From the NCBI RefSeq assembly GCF_004216955.1, contig NZ_SGXL01000002.1, forward strand, positions 1 through 64,000: 64,000 bases of DNA. The letters run 5' to 3'. The stretch is from Fictibacillus sp. BK138 (GTDB lineage Bacteria; Bacillota; Bacilli; Bacillales; Fictibacillaceae). Position 1 is the first letter of the stretch; each line of letters opens with the position of its first letter. Shown one piece after another: positions 1 to 8,299 of the stretch. The notes beneath the pieces were generated by a model. The model had not been told where the DNA came from and did no database searches. It saw only the letters and a list, made by a program, of their open reading frames with translations. The translations under genes and the position numbers were made by a program.

Positions 1-6
1 CATAAA
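1..6 (-). rRNA. 16S rRNA, extreme 5' end only (gene runs off the left edge)
   Basis: Read on the minus strand the window ends in TTTATG, which is how Bacillaceae 16S genes begin just before GGAGAGTTTGATC. It lies at the end of a typical rRNA leader with tandem promoters. Only about six bases are inside the window, so the call rests on the upstream leader, not on the gene itself. Confidence 0.5.
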
Positions 7-129
7 AGTGTTTGACTTGCTCTAATTTGTTACTGACGGAATTAATTCTTAATTCCTTACCTTTGCTTTTGTTCAGTTTTCAAAGAACTTGTTTGTTTAA
101 AGCTTGTCGCTCGTTTTGGCGACTTTATT
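7..129 (-). promoter_or_regulatory. rRNA operon leader with boxA-like antitermination site
   Basis: Transcribed leader between rRNA promoter P2 and the 16S start. On the minus strand positions 88-76 read GTTCTTTGAAAAC, the boxA-like core found in Bacillus rRNA leaders and spacers, where NusB/NusE-type antitermination factors bind. There is no open reading frame here. In B. subtilis an rRNA operon also lies beside ygxA, which agrees with this placement. Confidence 0.75.
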
Positions 130-158
130 AGGATAACATCTCAAAAATAAGATGTCAA
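130..158 (-). promoter_or_regulatory. rRNA promoter P2
   Basis: On the minus strand, -35 TTGACA (158-153) and -10 TATCCT (135-130) are separated by 17 bp. The perfect -35 and the position just upstream of the leader fit the downstream promoter of a Bacillus rRNA operon. Confidence 0.85.
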
Positions 159-221
159 CCTGTTTTTTTATCGTGTTTCCCGACTGCAACATTGTTTCTG
201 TGTGTCGCAGCGACAAGAAAT

Positions 222-251
222 AATATAGCACGATACTCATAAACAGGTCAA
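222..251 (-). promoter_or_regulatory. rRNA promoter P1
   Basis: On the minus strand, -35 TTGACC (251-246) and -10 TATATT (227-222) are separated by 18 bp. It lies about 90 bp upstream of P2, the usual tandem arrangement of rRNA promoters. Confidence 0.7.
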
Positions 252-270
252 CACCTTTTTGTAAAAAAGT

Positions 271-1137
271 TTATTCTTTTATTGCGTAATAACGGTGGTA
301 TAGGTTTTTGCTTTTCGTTTCCCGTTTAACCGTCTTGATATATCCCTTATCTTTTAGGTGCGTAAGAAGCATTGGAAGGTCGAGAGCATAATCCTGCACT
401 TCACTATGCTCCATTAACTCATGGTATGCCCATTCGTCTTTTTGTTTAAAAACACTTAGTAAATGATTAGCTCCCAGTTTTGTTTTAGAAGAAAGTGAAA
501 ACTCTGAAGCAAGCAGAAGAAGCTCGATTCTTTTATCAATCGATTCCTCGCCTGTCACAAGCTCTTCATAAAGCTTGAAGATCTCAGGCTGGATCATCTT
601 CACTTGGTTCCAGACAGTTACCTCCGGATAATAACCATGCTCAATAACAGACAGACGTGCTAAATGATGAAGAGCATGCATGATGTTATTAAAAGCATCA
701 AGATATTGTCCCGAGTGAAATAATTCCTTCCCATCATTATATCGTCTTAAAAGTTTAGCGAACTCGAGGCCAATCTTATGTGTCCTCTCTTCTACAGGAA
801 ATTCATGAAGCCTGTCCCTCAGCCTCGTTATGTATTCGTTTCGATTAAAAAGAACTTTTCCGTTCATTACCCAGTCAACTGCTCTCCTATTGGTGCCAAG
901 CATGAGCCATGAATTCAATAGCTCTTCTGTTACAACATGCAAGGCTGCTGAACCGGATTGGAACTCGTAATGTTTAATCATCCACGGCTGATCAGATTCT
1001 TTTACTATAATAAGAAGAATACTGTCAAAGTGGTCAGTACCTGGGCTAAATGCTTTTGTCTTTTCAACATCCAATACACCTAACGTGTTTTCATTGCTGG
1101 CTCTTTCCTGATAAAGAGGGCGTAAAATATCGTCCAT
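271..1137 (-). CDS. ygxA: YgxA-like nucleotidyltransferase-family protein
   Basis: A 288-aa soluble protein matching the YgxA family by size and position: next to ygzB and perR and beside an rRNA operon, as in B. subtilis. The N-terminal half is nucleotidyltransferase-like. The C-terminal ~70 residues look like a winged-helix domain (a short MLLTHLKDKGYIKTV segment and a basic tail). A GGAGATG ribosome binding site precedes ATG 1137. It is transcribed toward the rRNA promoters, divergently from ygzB. The biochemical role is unknown and I do not see a clear catalytic G-S motif with carboxylates, so activity is uncertain. Confidence 0.8.
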   Translation of the reverse strand: MDDILRPLYQERASNENTLGVLDVEKTKAFSPGTDHFDSILLIIVKESDQPWMIKHYEFQSGSAALHVVTEELLNSWLMLGTNRRAVDWVMNGKVLFNRNEYITRLRDRLHEFPVEERTHKIGLEFAKLLRRYNDGKELFHSGQYLDAFNNIMHALHHLARLSVIEHGYYPEVTVWNQVKMIQPEIFKLYEELVTGEESIDKRIELLLLASEFSLSSKTKLGANHLLSVFKQKDEWAYHELMEHSEVQDYALDLPMLLTHLKDKGYIKTVKRETKSKNLYHRYYAIKE

Positions 1138-1226
1138 TAAAGGTCATCTCCCATATTAACAAAATCCTGTGTGTTATCTTTCAACATCAAATAAAGAAAT
1201 CCTTTTTCTTTTCTTCAGAGTTCATA

Positions 1227-1235
1227 TGTTATACT
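1227..1235 (+). promoter_or_regulatory. Extended -10 promoter of ygzB
   Basis: TG-T-TATACT forms an extended -10 element 23 bp before the ygzB start. No convincing -35 box is visible at the normal distance. Confidence 0.5.
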
Positions 1236-1257
1236 AATGAACGTAGGAGGGACAGGT

Positions 1258-1623
1258 ATGATAAAGTATACGAGCAAGATTAATAAAATACGTACGTTTG
1301 CCTTAAGCCTCGTGTTCATAGGTATTATCATCATGTATGCAGGCCTGTTTTTCAAGACAAGTTTTGTCGTTATGTCTATTTTTATGGTTATTGGGTTTAT
1401 TGCAACAATCGCTAGTGCTGGTGTTTACTTTTGGATTGGAATGATCTCTACTCAGGCAGTACAAGTTGTCTGTCCGAATTGTGGAAAAGTCACAAAAGTC
1501 CTCGGCCGTGTTGACGCATGTATGTCCTGTAATCAGCCGCTTACGATGGATAAAGGTCTTGAAGGCAAAGATTTTGATGAGAAGTATAATTCTAAACGCC
1601 AAATGCGTAAAGAAAATAGATAA
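1258..1623 (+). CDS. ygzB: YgzB-family small membrane protein with zinc ribbon
   Basis: A 121-aa protein with two hydrophobic segments (about residues 12-33 and 38-65) followed by a CPNC...CMSC zinc-ribbon-like motif (residues ~79-98) and a charged tail. This is the layout of YgzB (UPF0295), of unknown function. The start was set at ATG 1258 because AGGAGGG lies 7-8 bases upstream; an in-frame upstream start has no such site. It is convergent with perR and shares a terminator with it. The conserved position next to perR is seen across Bacillus. Confidence 0.85.
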   Translation: MIKYTSKINKIRTFALSLVFIGIIIMYAGLFFKTSFVVMSIFMVIGFIATIASAGVYFWIGMISTQAVQVVCPNCGKVTKVLGRVDACMSCNQPLTMDKGLEGKDFDEKYNSKRQMRKENR

Positions 1624-1657
1624 AGCTGACATTCCGTTAAGGAAGTCAGCTTTTTTC
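1622..1657 (+). terminator. Intrinsic terminator of ygzB (works toward perR)
   Basis: Stem AAGCTGAC/GTCAGCTT with a 14-nt loop, followed by a T run, directly after the ygzB stop. It may also stop transcription arriving from perR on the other strand. Confidence 0.85.
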
Positions 1658-1665
1658 ATTTAGTG

Positions 1666-2091
1666 TTATCTTTTGCAATCCGGGCAGACGCCGTATATTT
1701 CCATCCGGTGCCGGCCAACTTCAAAGCCTGTCACCGACTCGGCAAGACTTTCTACTTCATCTAAGCCTGGATAATGAAAATCTACAATTTTTCCGCAAGA
1801 ATCACAGATGATATGGTAGTGGTCGGTAGTCACACAATCAAACCGGCTAGATGAATCTCCATAAGTCAGTTCTTTTACAAGACCCGCTTCTTTAAATACA
1901 CGAAGATTATTATAGACGGTAGCAACACTCATATTTGGAAACTTCCCTTCCAGTGCCTTGTAGATCTCATCAGCAGTCGGATGGGACATCGATTGAATAA
2001 GATGCTCTAAGATAGCATGACGCTGCGGTGTAATACGTACACCTGCTTCTTTTAAATTGTCAATTGCAGCATTGATCTTTGCACTAGACAT
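1666..2091 (-). CDS. perR: Peroxide-responsive repressor PerR
   Basis: A 141-aa Fur-family repressor that senses H2O2 by iron-catalysed histidine oxidation. All functional residues align at B. subtilis PerR numbering: regulatory metal ligands H37, D85, H91, H93 and D104, and structural zinc cysteines C96, C99, C136 and C139. The N-terminal winged helix contains the recognition segment [11 protein letters not shown] (residues 56-66). A near-perfect PerR box in its own promoter indicates autoregulation. It should control catalase, AhpCF, Dps-type and heme genes elsewhere. The family is secure and the subtype (PerR, not Fur or Zur) is supported by D104, the operator and the gene neighbours. Confidence 0.95.
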   Translation of the reverse strand: MSSAKINAAIDNLKEAGVRITPQRHAILEHLIQSMSHPTADEIYKALEGKFPNMSVATVYNNLRVFKEAGLVKELTYGDSSSRFDCVTTDHYHIICDSCGKIVDFHYPGLDEVESLAESVTGFEVGRHRMEIYGVCPDCKR

Positions 2092-2126
2092 CCGTCATGC
2101 ACCCCATTTCTTTAAGAATTATTACT

Positions 2127-2141
2127 TTATAATCGTTATAA
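2127..2141 (-). promoter_or_regulatory. PerR box (autoregulatory operator)
   Basis: TTATAATCGTTATAA matches the 7-1-7 PerR consensus TTATAATnATTATAA at all but one position. It lies just downstream of the predicted perR -10 box, around the transcription start, where bound repressor would block initiation. Confidence 0.85.
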
Positions 2142-2143
2142 TT

Positions 2144-2173
2144 AGTCTACTGCTTAACTACAGGTTTTGTCAA
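2144..2173 (-). promoter_or_regulatory. perR promoter
   Basis: Minus strand -35 TTGACA (2173-2168) and -10 TAGACT (2149-2144) with an 18-bp spacer, immediately upstream of the PerR box. Confidence 0.65.
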
Positions 2174-2199
2174 TTGAAGTATACGCAGCACTCACTTTT

Positions 2200-2748
2200 T
2201 TAAGATAAATCTTCGTGAAGGACAGGTTCATCTACCTTCATTTTTTCATTTACATACCTTGCAGCAACGAACAAAAAGTCTGATAGTCGGTTTAAATAAG
2301 ATAATACAAGAGGATTTACAGCTTCCACCCCTACGGCCAGCCGCTCTGCCCGTCTTGCAATCGTTCTGGCTGTATGGAGAGCACCTGCAGAAGGAGACCC
2401 TCCTGGCAGTATAAACTGCTTCAATGGTTTTAGCCCTTCCTGCCAACTATCGATCGTTTCCTCAAGAAAACGAATATCGTCTTCTTTCAGCTTCCAAGAT
2501 ACTTCTTTACCAACAGGTGTCGCCAGCTCAGCTCCAACATGAAACAGAACCGTTTGAACTTTTCGCATGACGATTGATGCTTGCTTTGCCCAATCTTCAT
2601 CAGGTAATTGACTAATGCCAAGACCGATCATACTGTTCGCTTCATCACATGTACCATATGCTTCTACTCTGATGTCATTTTTTGATACTCGTTCGCCAAA
2701 GATTAAAGAAGTTGTTCCTTTATCCCCAGTTTTTGTGTAAATCTTCAT
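2200..2748 (-). CDS. pduO: PduO-type ATP:cob(I)alamin adenosyltransferase
   Basis: A 182-aa enzyme that transfers the adenosyl group of ATP to cob(I)alamin to make coenzyme B12. The N-terminal MKIYTKTGDKGTTSL segment is the nucleotide-binding signature of the family, followed by YGTCDEANSMIG and the RRAERL motif near residue 130. It is the usual length for a trimeric PduO enzyme. ATG 2748 was chosen because GGGGG lies 7 bases before it; a start six codons upstream would overlap the preceding dehydrogenase and has no better site. It begins one base after the stop of the dehydrogenase, so the two are probably translated from one message. Confidence 0.9.
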   Translation of the reverse strand: MKIYTKTGDKGTTSLIFGERVSKNDIRVEAYGTCDEANSMIGLGISQLPDEDWAKQASIVMRKVQTVLFHVGAELATPVGKEVSWKLKEDDIRFLEETIDSWQEGLKPLKQFILPGGSPSAGALHTARTIARRAERLAVGVEAVNPLVLSYLNRLSDFLFVAARYVNEKMKVDEPVLHEDLS

Positions 2749-2749
2749 A

Positions 2750-3700
2750 TTAATACCCCCGATCATAAGGAATGATATTGATCATCTCTGAAAGTTTGTG
2801 ACTTCGATAAAGTTTAAGATTATCACTAAAAATTTCAATAGCTCTTTCCTGATATTGCGGTGAGATACCAGACAGGTGTGGTGTAACGGTCACATTGTCC
2901 ATATCCCATAGCGGACTTTCTTCAGATAGCGGCTCTTTTTCGAAAACATCCAGAGCGGCATGAAGGATCTTCTTATCTCGAAGAGCTTCGATAAGTTCAC
3001 TTTCAACGATTGTAGTGCCCCGGCCAATATTTATGAGAACCGCAGAAGATTTCATTCGCGCAAAAGCCTCAGCCCCAATGAATCCTTCTGTTAAAGGTGT
3101 TGAAGGAAGCACATTCACAATAAAATCACTTTCTTCATACAGCTTGTTTATTCCTTCTTGATCTACAATTGCATCAAAGTTCGGCACTGATCCGCCGCTT
3201 CTGTTAAAACCAATGGTCTCCATATTGAAGGCTTTCGCAAGTCTTGCAACTTCTGATCCGATTGCACCTGTTCCTAATATACCAATTGTTTGTCCTGAGA
3301 TTTCAGTCATAGGCACTTTTCGGTCCCACTTATGCTGTTTTTGATTGTCCATTAATTCTTTTGCTCTTCTGGACACTTGCAGCATCATGGAAATTGTATA
3401 TTCTGCCATCGGGGTCTTATGTATGCCCCTGGCGTTTGTAATAAGGATATCCTTTTTTTGAAGAGCTTTAAAAGGCATCTTATCCAGTCCTGCAGAGATT
3501 ACCATAATCCATTTTAACGATTTCGCCTTAGCGACTAATTCGTCTGTCAGATCTTCACCGTAAGAAATGAGAATCTCTGCTTGATCCAGATCCACTTCAG
3601 CTTCTTTCATCTTGTTGTAAAAACGAAACTCCTCAACAGGAAATCGCGCTTTAAGCTCTTCTTTGACTTCTTCTCTTAATCGTCCGCTTGAAAGTATCAT
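2750..3700 (-). CDS. D-isomer-specific 2-hydroxyacid dehydrogenase
   Basis: A 316-aa NAD(P)-dependent oxidoreductase of the D-2-hydroxyacid dehydrogenase family. It has the Rossmann motif GILGTGAIG (about residues 140-148), the substrate arginine in INIGRGTT, an acidic partner near residue 250 and the catalytic histidine in TPHLSG near residue 273. The true substrate (glyoxylate, hydroxypyruvate or a branched 2-keto acid) cannot be read from the sequence. ATG 3700 follows AAGAAGGTG; a longer reading frame to 3754 lacks a site. It follows a terminator and is coupled to the adenosyltransferase gene. Confidence 0.85.
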   Translation of the reverse strand: MILSSGRLREEVKEELKARFPVEEFRFYNKMKEAEVDLDQAEILISYGEDLTDELVAKAKSLKWIMVISAGLDKMPFKALQKKDILITNARGIHKTPMAEYTISMMLQVSRRAKELMDNQKQHKWDRKVPMTEISGQTIGILGTGAIGSEVARLAKAFNMETIGFNRSGGSVPNFDAIVDQEGINKLYEESDFIVNVLPSTPLTEGFIGAEAFARMKSSAVLINIGRGTTIVESELIEALRDKKILHAALDVFEKEPLSEESPLWDMDNVTVTPHLSGISPQYQERAIEIFSDNLKLYRSHKLSEMINIIPYDRGY

Positions 3701-3731
3701 AAAAAAACACCTTCTTTTTATTATTGTTGAA

Positions 3732-3759
3732 TTAGAAAAAGCGGGACAGTGCATCCCGC
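3732..3759 (-). terminator. Terminator downstream of the aminopeptidase
   Basis: On the minus strand a perfect 6-bp GCGGGA/TCCCGC stem with a 7-nt loop is followed by TTTTTCT. Confidence 0.8.
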
Positions 3760-3784
3760 AATTTAATTCGTTTTTTCACACTGC

Positions 3785-4894
3785 TTATTTAAGATTTTCT
3801 GGATTCAGCCCTTGTAATTCAGGCAGTACGAATAATCCATCTTTACGGATTAAAACATCATCGAAGTAGATTTCGCCACCGCCGTACTCCGGACGCTGAA
3901 TGAGAACCATATCCCAATGGATCCCTGATTCGTTTCCATTAAAAGCATCTTGATAAGCTCTTCCTGGTGTAAAGTGAATGCTTCCGCCGATCTTTTCGTC
4001 GAATAAGATGTCACCCATTGGATGCTGGATCAGTGGATTTACACCGATTGCAAACTCACCAACATAACGAGCGCCTTCGTCCGTATCAAAGATTTCGTTC
4101 AATTTCTCCGTATTATCTGAAGTAGCTTCAACAATTTTTCCGTCTTTAAACGTTAAACTTACATTATTAAATGTCGTTCCATGATAAGGACAAGGCGTGT
4201 TATATGTGATCTTTCCATTCACGCTGTCTTTAACTGGGGCTGTAAATACCTCACCATCAGGAATATTATTTTCACCTGCACACATGACAGCAGGAATACC
4301 TTTAATAGAAAACGTCAGATCAGTTCCAGGTCCTGTGATGCGTACTTTATCCGTACGCTCCATCAATGCATGAAGAGGCTTTTGTGCTTCTGCCATCGCT
4401 TTATAGTCAACATTGCAAACATCAAGTACAAAATCAGTGAATTTCTCCAGACTCATTTTAGCCATTTGAGCTAGACCTGTTGTTGGATAATTCAACAATA
4501 CCCATTGACGATCGTTGATAATCAGGTTTTGAACAGGCTTATTCAACTCGGCTTTCATTTGGAAAATATCACTTGGGATTTCAGCAAACTCTGAATCATT
4601 GTTTTTACATTGAATGGAGATATAAGCATCTACGTCTTCCATCCTTGCAAGATCCCACTTCACTTGTGGCTCAGTATGTTCCTTAGAAGATCCCGTCAAT
4701 AAAACGCGGGAAATTTCTTCGTCTACAAGCTGTACATACGGATAAGCTCCCATGTTATACGTTTCTTTTACCAGCTCTTTAACTAGCGGCTTTCCTGCAA
4801 TAAAAGAAGTAATTAAGACTTTTTGCCCTTTTTCAAGTTTAAGTGAGTGCGTTAACAATGTTTTTGCTAACGTTGTTAAACGTTCATCTCTCAT
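3785..4894 (-). CDS. ampS: M29-family metalloaminopeptidase (AmpS/AmpT type)
   Basis: A 369-aa cytosolic aminopeptidase of family M29, which removes N-terminal residues from peptides with a two-metal centre. Family metal and catalytic residues are visible: the first glutamate in GENNIPDGEVFTAP, the glutamate in VGEFAIG, the histidine and tyrosine in SIHFTPGRAY, and the H-D pair in GIHWDMV. It is somewhat shorter than the ~410-aa AmpS but complete at both ends. ATG 4894 is preceded by GGGGG; the reading frame extends upstream to 4990 without a site. It is transcribed alone, divergent from sspH. Confidence 0.88.
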   Translation of the reverse strand: MRDERLTTLAKTLLTHSLKLEKGQKVLITSFIAGKPLVKELVKETYNMGAYPYVQLVDEEISRVLLTGSSKEHTEPQVKWDLARMEDVDAYISIQCKNNDSEFAEIPSDIFQMKAELNKPVQNLIINDRQWVLLNYPTTGLAQMAKMSLEKFTDFVLDVCNVDYKAMAEAQKPLHALMERTDKVRITGPGTDLTFSIKGIPAVMCAGENNIPDGEVFTAPVKDSVNGKITYNTPCPYHGTTFNNVSLTFKDGKIVEATSDNTEKLNEIFDTDEGARYVGEFAIGVNPLIQHPMGDILFDEKIGGSIHFTPGRAYQDAFNGNESGIHWDMVLIQRPEYGGGEIYFDDVLIRKDGLFVLPELQGLNPENLK

Positions 4895-4986
4895 TATGTA
4901 GACCCCCATATATTTATCTGTTATAAAATTCACACAATTATATTTTAGCATGGGAGAGCTATCCTGCCTATTTTTTATAAATGAAA

Positions 4987-5016
4987 GCATAGTATCTTCT
5001 GAAGCGCTGCATAATA
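4987..5016 (+). promoter_or_regulatory. Candidate sigma-G (forespore) promoter of sspH
   Basis: GCATA (4987-4991) and CATAATA (5010-5016) separated by 18 bp fit the sigma-F/sigma-G pattern gnATR-N18-cATnnTA exactly, 21 bp before the sspH start. Confidence 0.65.
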
Positions 5017-5037
5017 AATGGCGTGGAGGTGATTAAA

Positions 5038-5217
5038 ATGAACGTATCACGTGCTCAGCAAATCATTGAATCTGAAAAAGAGATCGAAGTTTTACATAAT
5101 GGGACTCCAGTCTGGCTTCAATCGGTTGACGAGAACAATCAAACGGCAAGAGCTTACACAAGAGAACAGCCGGATAACGAGATGAACATCCCTGTGAATG
5201 AATTGCAGGAAAGTTAA
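5038..5217 (+). CDS. sspH: Small acid-soluble spore protein, H type
   Basis: A 59-aa minor SASP. It starts MNVSRAQQIIES, contains the conserved HNGTPVWLQSVDE core and ends in an acidic VNELQES tail, as SspH proteins do. ATG 5038 follows a strong GGAGGTG; the five codons upstream are ignored. The sigma-G-type promoter fits forespore-only expression. A paralogue with the same layout lies at 50351-50530. Confidence 0.9.
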   Translation: MNVSRAQQIIESEKEIEVLHNGTPVWLQSVDENNQTARAYTREQPDNEMNIPVNELQES

Positions 5218-5242
5218 AAAAGCCCCGAATTCAGGGCTTTTT
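5216..5242 (+). terminator. Bidirectional terminator between sspH and bcp
   Basis: AGCCC/GGGCT stem flanked by A and T runs on both sides, between two convergent genes. Confidence 0.8.
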
Positions 5243-5243
5243 C

Positions 5244-5714
5244 TTATGATAAATTTTCTTTTATAAATGCGAGCGCATCCTGTACGTGATCCTTCACTCT
5301 TACTTTCCGATATTCCTTTTGAATGACTCCCTCTTTATCAATGATAAAAGTGGATCTCTCAATTCCCATGTACTCTTTCCCGAAGTTCTTCTTCAGTTTC
5401 CAAACATCATACAATTCTGCAGCCTTATGATCCTCATCCGCAACCAGCAAAAATGGCAGACCGTATTTCTCGATGAATTTATCGTGTCGCGCGAGAGGAT
5501 CTGGACTGACACCAATAATGACCGTATTCTGTTCCTCGAAGTCACCGTGCATATCTCTAAAGTCACAAGCCTGTGTAGTACAGCCTGGTGTCATGTCTTT
5601 CGGATAGAAATACAAAACCACATTCTTGCCTTTAAAGTCAGAAAGCTTGACTTCCTCTCCGTTACTCGCAGGCAATTTAAAATCAGGTGCTTTTGTTCCT
5701 GTTTCAACAGTCAT
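5244..5714 (-). CDS. bcp: Thioredoxin-dependent peroxiredoxin (BCP/PrxQ type)
   Basis: A 156-aa cytosolic peroxiredoxin that reduces H2O2 and organic peroxides. The peroxidatic cysteine is C45 in TPGCTTQACDFRD and the resolving cysteine is C50, the atypical 2-Cys PrxQ pattern (C-x4-C). GGAGG precedes ATG 5714. The position between gsaB and perR matches B. subtilis ygaF. It serves as an in-window reference for the peroxiredoxin at 60814-61281, where the equivalent codon 45 is TGA. Confidence 0.93.
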   Translation of the reverse strand: MTVETGTKAPDFKLPASNGEEVKLSDFKGKNVVLYFYPKDMTPGCTTQACDFRDMHGDFEEQNTVIIGVSPDPLARHDKFIEKYGLPFLLVADEDHKAAELYDVWKLKKNFGKEYMGIERSTFIIDKEGVIQKEYRKVRVKDHVQDALAFIKENLS

Positions 5715-5781
5715 TGAATAAGCCTCCTTAAAATTAAATCTTTCTATATTAAGGTTAGCCTAAACGCCGCTTCTTCAACAA

Positions 5782-6198
5782 CTATTTTGCTGTTCTATTA
5801 TGGTGTATAACAGAAGAGAGAACAAATGCGATCGGCAGCAAATAGCCGATCAGTGCCTGAAATGCTGCGATCCATCTCCCTGCACCGACTGGAACAATAT
5901 CACCGTACCCCACTGAAAGAATCGTGGTACTGCTGAAATAAATGCATGCTTCAATAAACGAAAAAAAATCGCTTTGTTCCAGCTCCAGTTTTATCACCGG
6001 GTAACCCATAATGGACAATAAAGCATATATCATGCCAAAACCCGAAATAATCGTTCCATATACAATGAATAAAATCAGCAGATGGCTCGCTGGCATAAGA
6101 TGCTCTTTTATACCAGGGTGTTTAAACAGCATCCATATGCTGCGCATAATAATCGCAGTACTTGCTATTAATAAAATGACCAAAACGCCATGTCCCAT
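5782..6198 (-). CDS. Small potassium channel protein
   Basis: A 138-aa integral membrane protein with hydrophobic segments at about residues 4-25, 40-66 and 108-130. Between the last two is a pore loop with the selectivity filter TTILSVGYGDIVP. This is the two-pore-helix ion channel fold (Ion_trans_2) without a regulatory RCK domain, so gating must come from elsewhere. The start is placed at ATG 6198 because GGAGGTG lies just upstream; an ATG at 6213 would start inside that site. Confidence 0.8.
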   Translation of the reverse strand: MGHGVLVILLIASTAIIMRSIWMLFKHPGIKEHLMPASHLLILFIVYGTIISGFGMIYALLSIMGYPVIKLELEQSDFFSFIEACIYFSSTTILSVGYGDIVPVGAGRWIAAFQALIGYLLPIAFVLSSVIHHNRTAK

Positions 6199-6265
6199 TT
6201 CTTCCACCTCCATTTATCTTATGAAAAGATAATGGTGAGTAGGACAGCCTTTATAAGATCTAAAG

Positions 6266-6303
6266 TAAAAAGACAGCCCGCATTTTTGCGTGCTGTCTTT
6301 CTA
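6266..6303 (-). terminator. Hairpin terminator
   Basis: Stem AAAAGACAGC/GCTGTCTTT with an inner CGCA/TGCG pairing; on the minus strand it ends in a T run. It lies downstream of the FMN reductase gene and of the repeat fragment at 6369-6446. Confidence 0.7.
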
Positions 6304-6368
6304 AATGGCACTGCACTTATCTATAAGTTATAGCTTTTGGCTTATTTATGTTCTTTCTCTTCATTGAA

Positions 6369-6446
6369 AAGAGCGGCAGGAGGCTCACCGCACGCCCCCC
6401 CCGGAAAGCGAGCATCCTGTAACGGAAATCAACCACTTTCAAAACT
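6369..6446 (+). repeat. Partial copy (3' half) of the interspersed palindromic repeat
   Basis: Begins inside the element (GAGCGGCAGGAGGCTCACC) and runs to the CGGAAATCAACC end. The 5' half with AGTTGATT is missing. See the full copies at 10193, 14574, 31229, 36336 and 50638. Confidence 0.8.
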
Positions 6447-6457
6447 GCCTTTTGCTA

Positions 6458-7006
6458 TTAATTCTTTGCTTTATTTGCAGAGACAAGCTCTGTTAATTCC
6501 TTAAGCTGAGTTGCCAGTTCACGCACACGCGTCTGTGCCAGCTCGTCCACTAGTACATTTCCTTCATCAAAGTTAACCGGATCAGCTACATACTGATCTG
6601 GAATAACTAAGCTGTAGATTCCGCGTAATACGGTACGAAGATTAGCCAGGGCGTTAATTCCGCCTTTTCCGCCGCCGGCTGCAACTGCTATTGCGGAAGG
6701 CTTATTTTTGAAATACTTACCGCCTAAGAAATCGAGTGCATTCTTTAATGCCCCGCTCATACCGCTGTGGTATTCAGGACTTGTTACGAAGAATCCATCA
6801 GCTTCCTCAGCATATACCGCAAGTTTTTTTACTGTTTCATTTTCTGCAGACGCCGCGTCACCTGTAAACAACGGAAGCCGGTCAATTCCCACATCGAAAT
6901 ATAAAACTTCAACGTTCATCTTTCTTAGCTCTTCAGCTGCATATTGAGCAATACCACGCGTTCTGGATTCTGCTGTTGGACTCCCTGCTATAACCATGAT
7001 CTTCAT
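6458..7006 (-). CDS. NAD(P)H-dependent FMN reductase
   Basis: A 182-aa flavodoxin-like enzyme (FMN_red family) that reduces flavins, quinones or azo compounds with NAD(P)H. The phosphate-binding loop is GSPTAESRTRG (residues 8-18). The flavin/NADPH motif TSPEYHSGMSGALKNALD is near residues 75-92. A GAGGG site precedes ATG 7006. The gene is monocistronic. The physiological acceptor cannot be told from sequence. Confidence 0.85.
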   Translation of the reverse strand: MKIMVIAGSPTAESRTRGIAQYAAEELRKMNVEVLYFDVGIDRLPLFTGDAASAENETVKKLAVYAEEADGFFVTSPEYHSGMSGALKNALDFLGGKYFKNKPSAIAVAAGGGKGGINALANLRTVLRGIYSLVIPDQYVADPVNFDEGNVLVDELAQTRVRELATQLKELTELVSANKAKN

Positions 7007-7139
7007 ATATATCCCTCATTTCTACGATGTTCAAAGTAGTACGGTTCATATATTACTAAACTTTTATCTTCTTTTATAAGCGAAACGAATTCAAAAGTAT
7101 AAAATCACGACTTTAGTCAGATTTTTTATGAAATATATA

Positions 7140-7168
7140 TTGACTTTCCTGTTGTTCGGATGTAAATT
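7140..7168 (+). promoter_or_regulatory. Promoter of the ArsR/permease operon
   Basis: TTGACT (7140-7145), a 17-bp spacer and TAAATT (7163-7168). The inverted pair ATTAG/CTAAT just downstream (around 7198-7215) is a possible operator for the regulator encoded next. Confidence 0.6.
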
Positions 7169-7237
7169 ATTTGTAATTTTGGAATTATTAAAAACTAATT
7201 AGATATAGACCTAATCAAAAAGGAGAGGAAGTTGTAA

Positions 7238-8284
7238 ATGGTACACGTATCTGTCGATTTTTCACCTTTTAACGAAATGATGATCAGTCTTCATGTTATT
7301 CAAAACCCTTCACATCACCCTTATAGGAAGGGATGGGCAGAAAGAGCAGTCAACAAACTCCCTCAAGATCTTGCGCTGCTCATAAAGGAATGGGGACCGC
7401 ATTTTTATGAGTGGATGTATTTTATAAATATCCGTAACGAATTTCAATTTAACGAGGAAACAGTTGAAGAAGGAATTGAAAAGTTGGCCAGAGTTCCAGA
7501 TTTAACTTTTGCTTACCTGTTACTTGGAGAGAGATACGGAACAGACAGCTTGCTGAAGTGGAAGAACAATCCGGCAACTGCCCCCCTACACTCTATTGAA
7601 AAAGATATTCTTTTAAGGACAGCGAGCTGGAAAAGCAGATTCTGTGATTTCTTTTATGATTACAATCGTCATCTGTTTGCCGAGGAGCTTTTCCGGATAA
7701 CGCCTTGGATTGCGAGGGCATCTGACAATTTTAAGAAAGAACTCATGTCCTCGAAGATAGAAACATTAAACAGCATTCATCCCGATGTAACCGTTACGTC
7801 AGAAAATATAAAGATAAAAAAGAATGATGTGTACACCTTTTTCTTTGAAGAGTTTCCTAGACTAGTGATCCAGCCTTCTACATATGCAACACCTCACGTC
7901 ATGCTTTGCTGCAACGAGGACCGGGTTGCGATCGCTCTTCATGTAGCGGTTCCCGATTCAGAAAAAGACCGGGAGCCTCCTGAGGATTTAATCTCACTAT
8001 TAAAAGCCCTCAGTGAACCCACCCGTTTAAAGATTTTGCAGGATCTGCTTCATCACCCATACAGCACGAAACAGCTTGCCCACAAATTTGGATTAACCGA
8101 AGCCACTGTTTCCAGTCATTTAAAACTATTACTCTCTTGCGGCTTAGTGGAAACTCAAAGAAAAGGATATTACGTATTTTACACCGGGAAACGTGACCGC
8201 TTGGAATCTTTAAGGACAGAAGTTACACAGTTCATGCAGCAGCCCGTTCTGGACGAATATATTTTTATCCCTGATTTAACTTAA
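7238..8284 (+). CDS. ArsR-type transcriptional regulator with large N-terminal domain
   Basis: A 348-aa protein. The last ~100 residues form an ArsR winged helix (LSEPTRLKILQDLLHHP, then QLAHKFGLTEATVSSHLKLL as the recognition helix, then the wing QRKGYYVFYTG). The first ~240 residues are a long ligand-sensing domain of the kind called DUF5937 (recalled, not searched). No ArsR metal cysteine pair is visible, so it probably senses something other than a thiophilic metal. GGAGAGG precedes ATG 7238. It is followed after 15 bases by two permease genes and probably controls them. Confidence 0.8.
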   Translation: MVHVSVDFSPFNEMMISLHVIQNPSHHPYRKGWAERAVNKLPQDLALLIKEWGPHFYEWMYFINIRNEFQFNEETVEEGIEKLARVPDLTFAYLLLGERYGTDSLLKWKNNPATAPLHSIEKDILLRTASWKSRFCDFFYDYNRHLFAEELFRITPWIARASDNFKKELMSSKIETLNSIHPDVTVTSENIKIKKNDVYTFFFEEFPRLVIQPSTYATPHVMLCCNEDRVAIALHVAVPDSEKDREPPEDLISLLKALSEPTRLKILQDLLHHPYSTKQLAHKFGLTEATVSSHLKLLLSCGLVETQRKGYYVFYTGKRDRLESLRTEVTQFMQQPVLDEYIFIPDLT

Positions 8285-8299
8285 AAGGAGCGTCTTAAA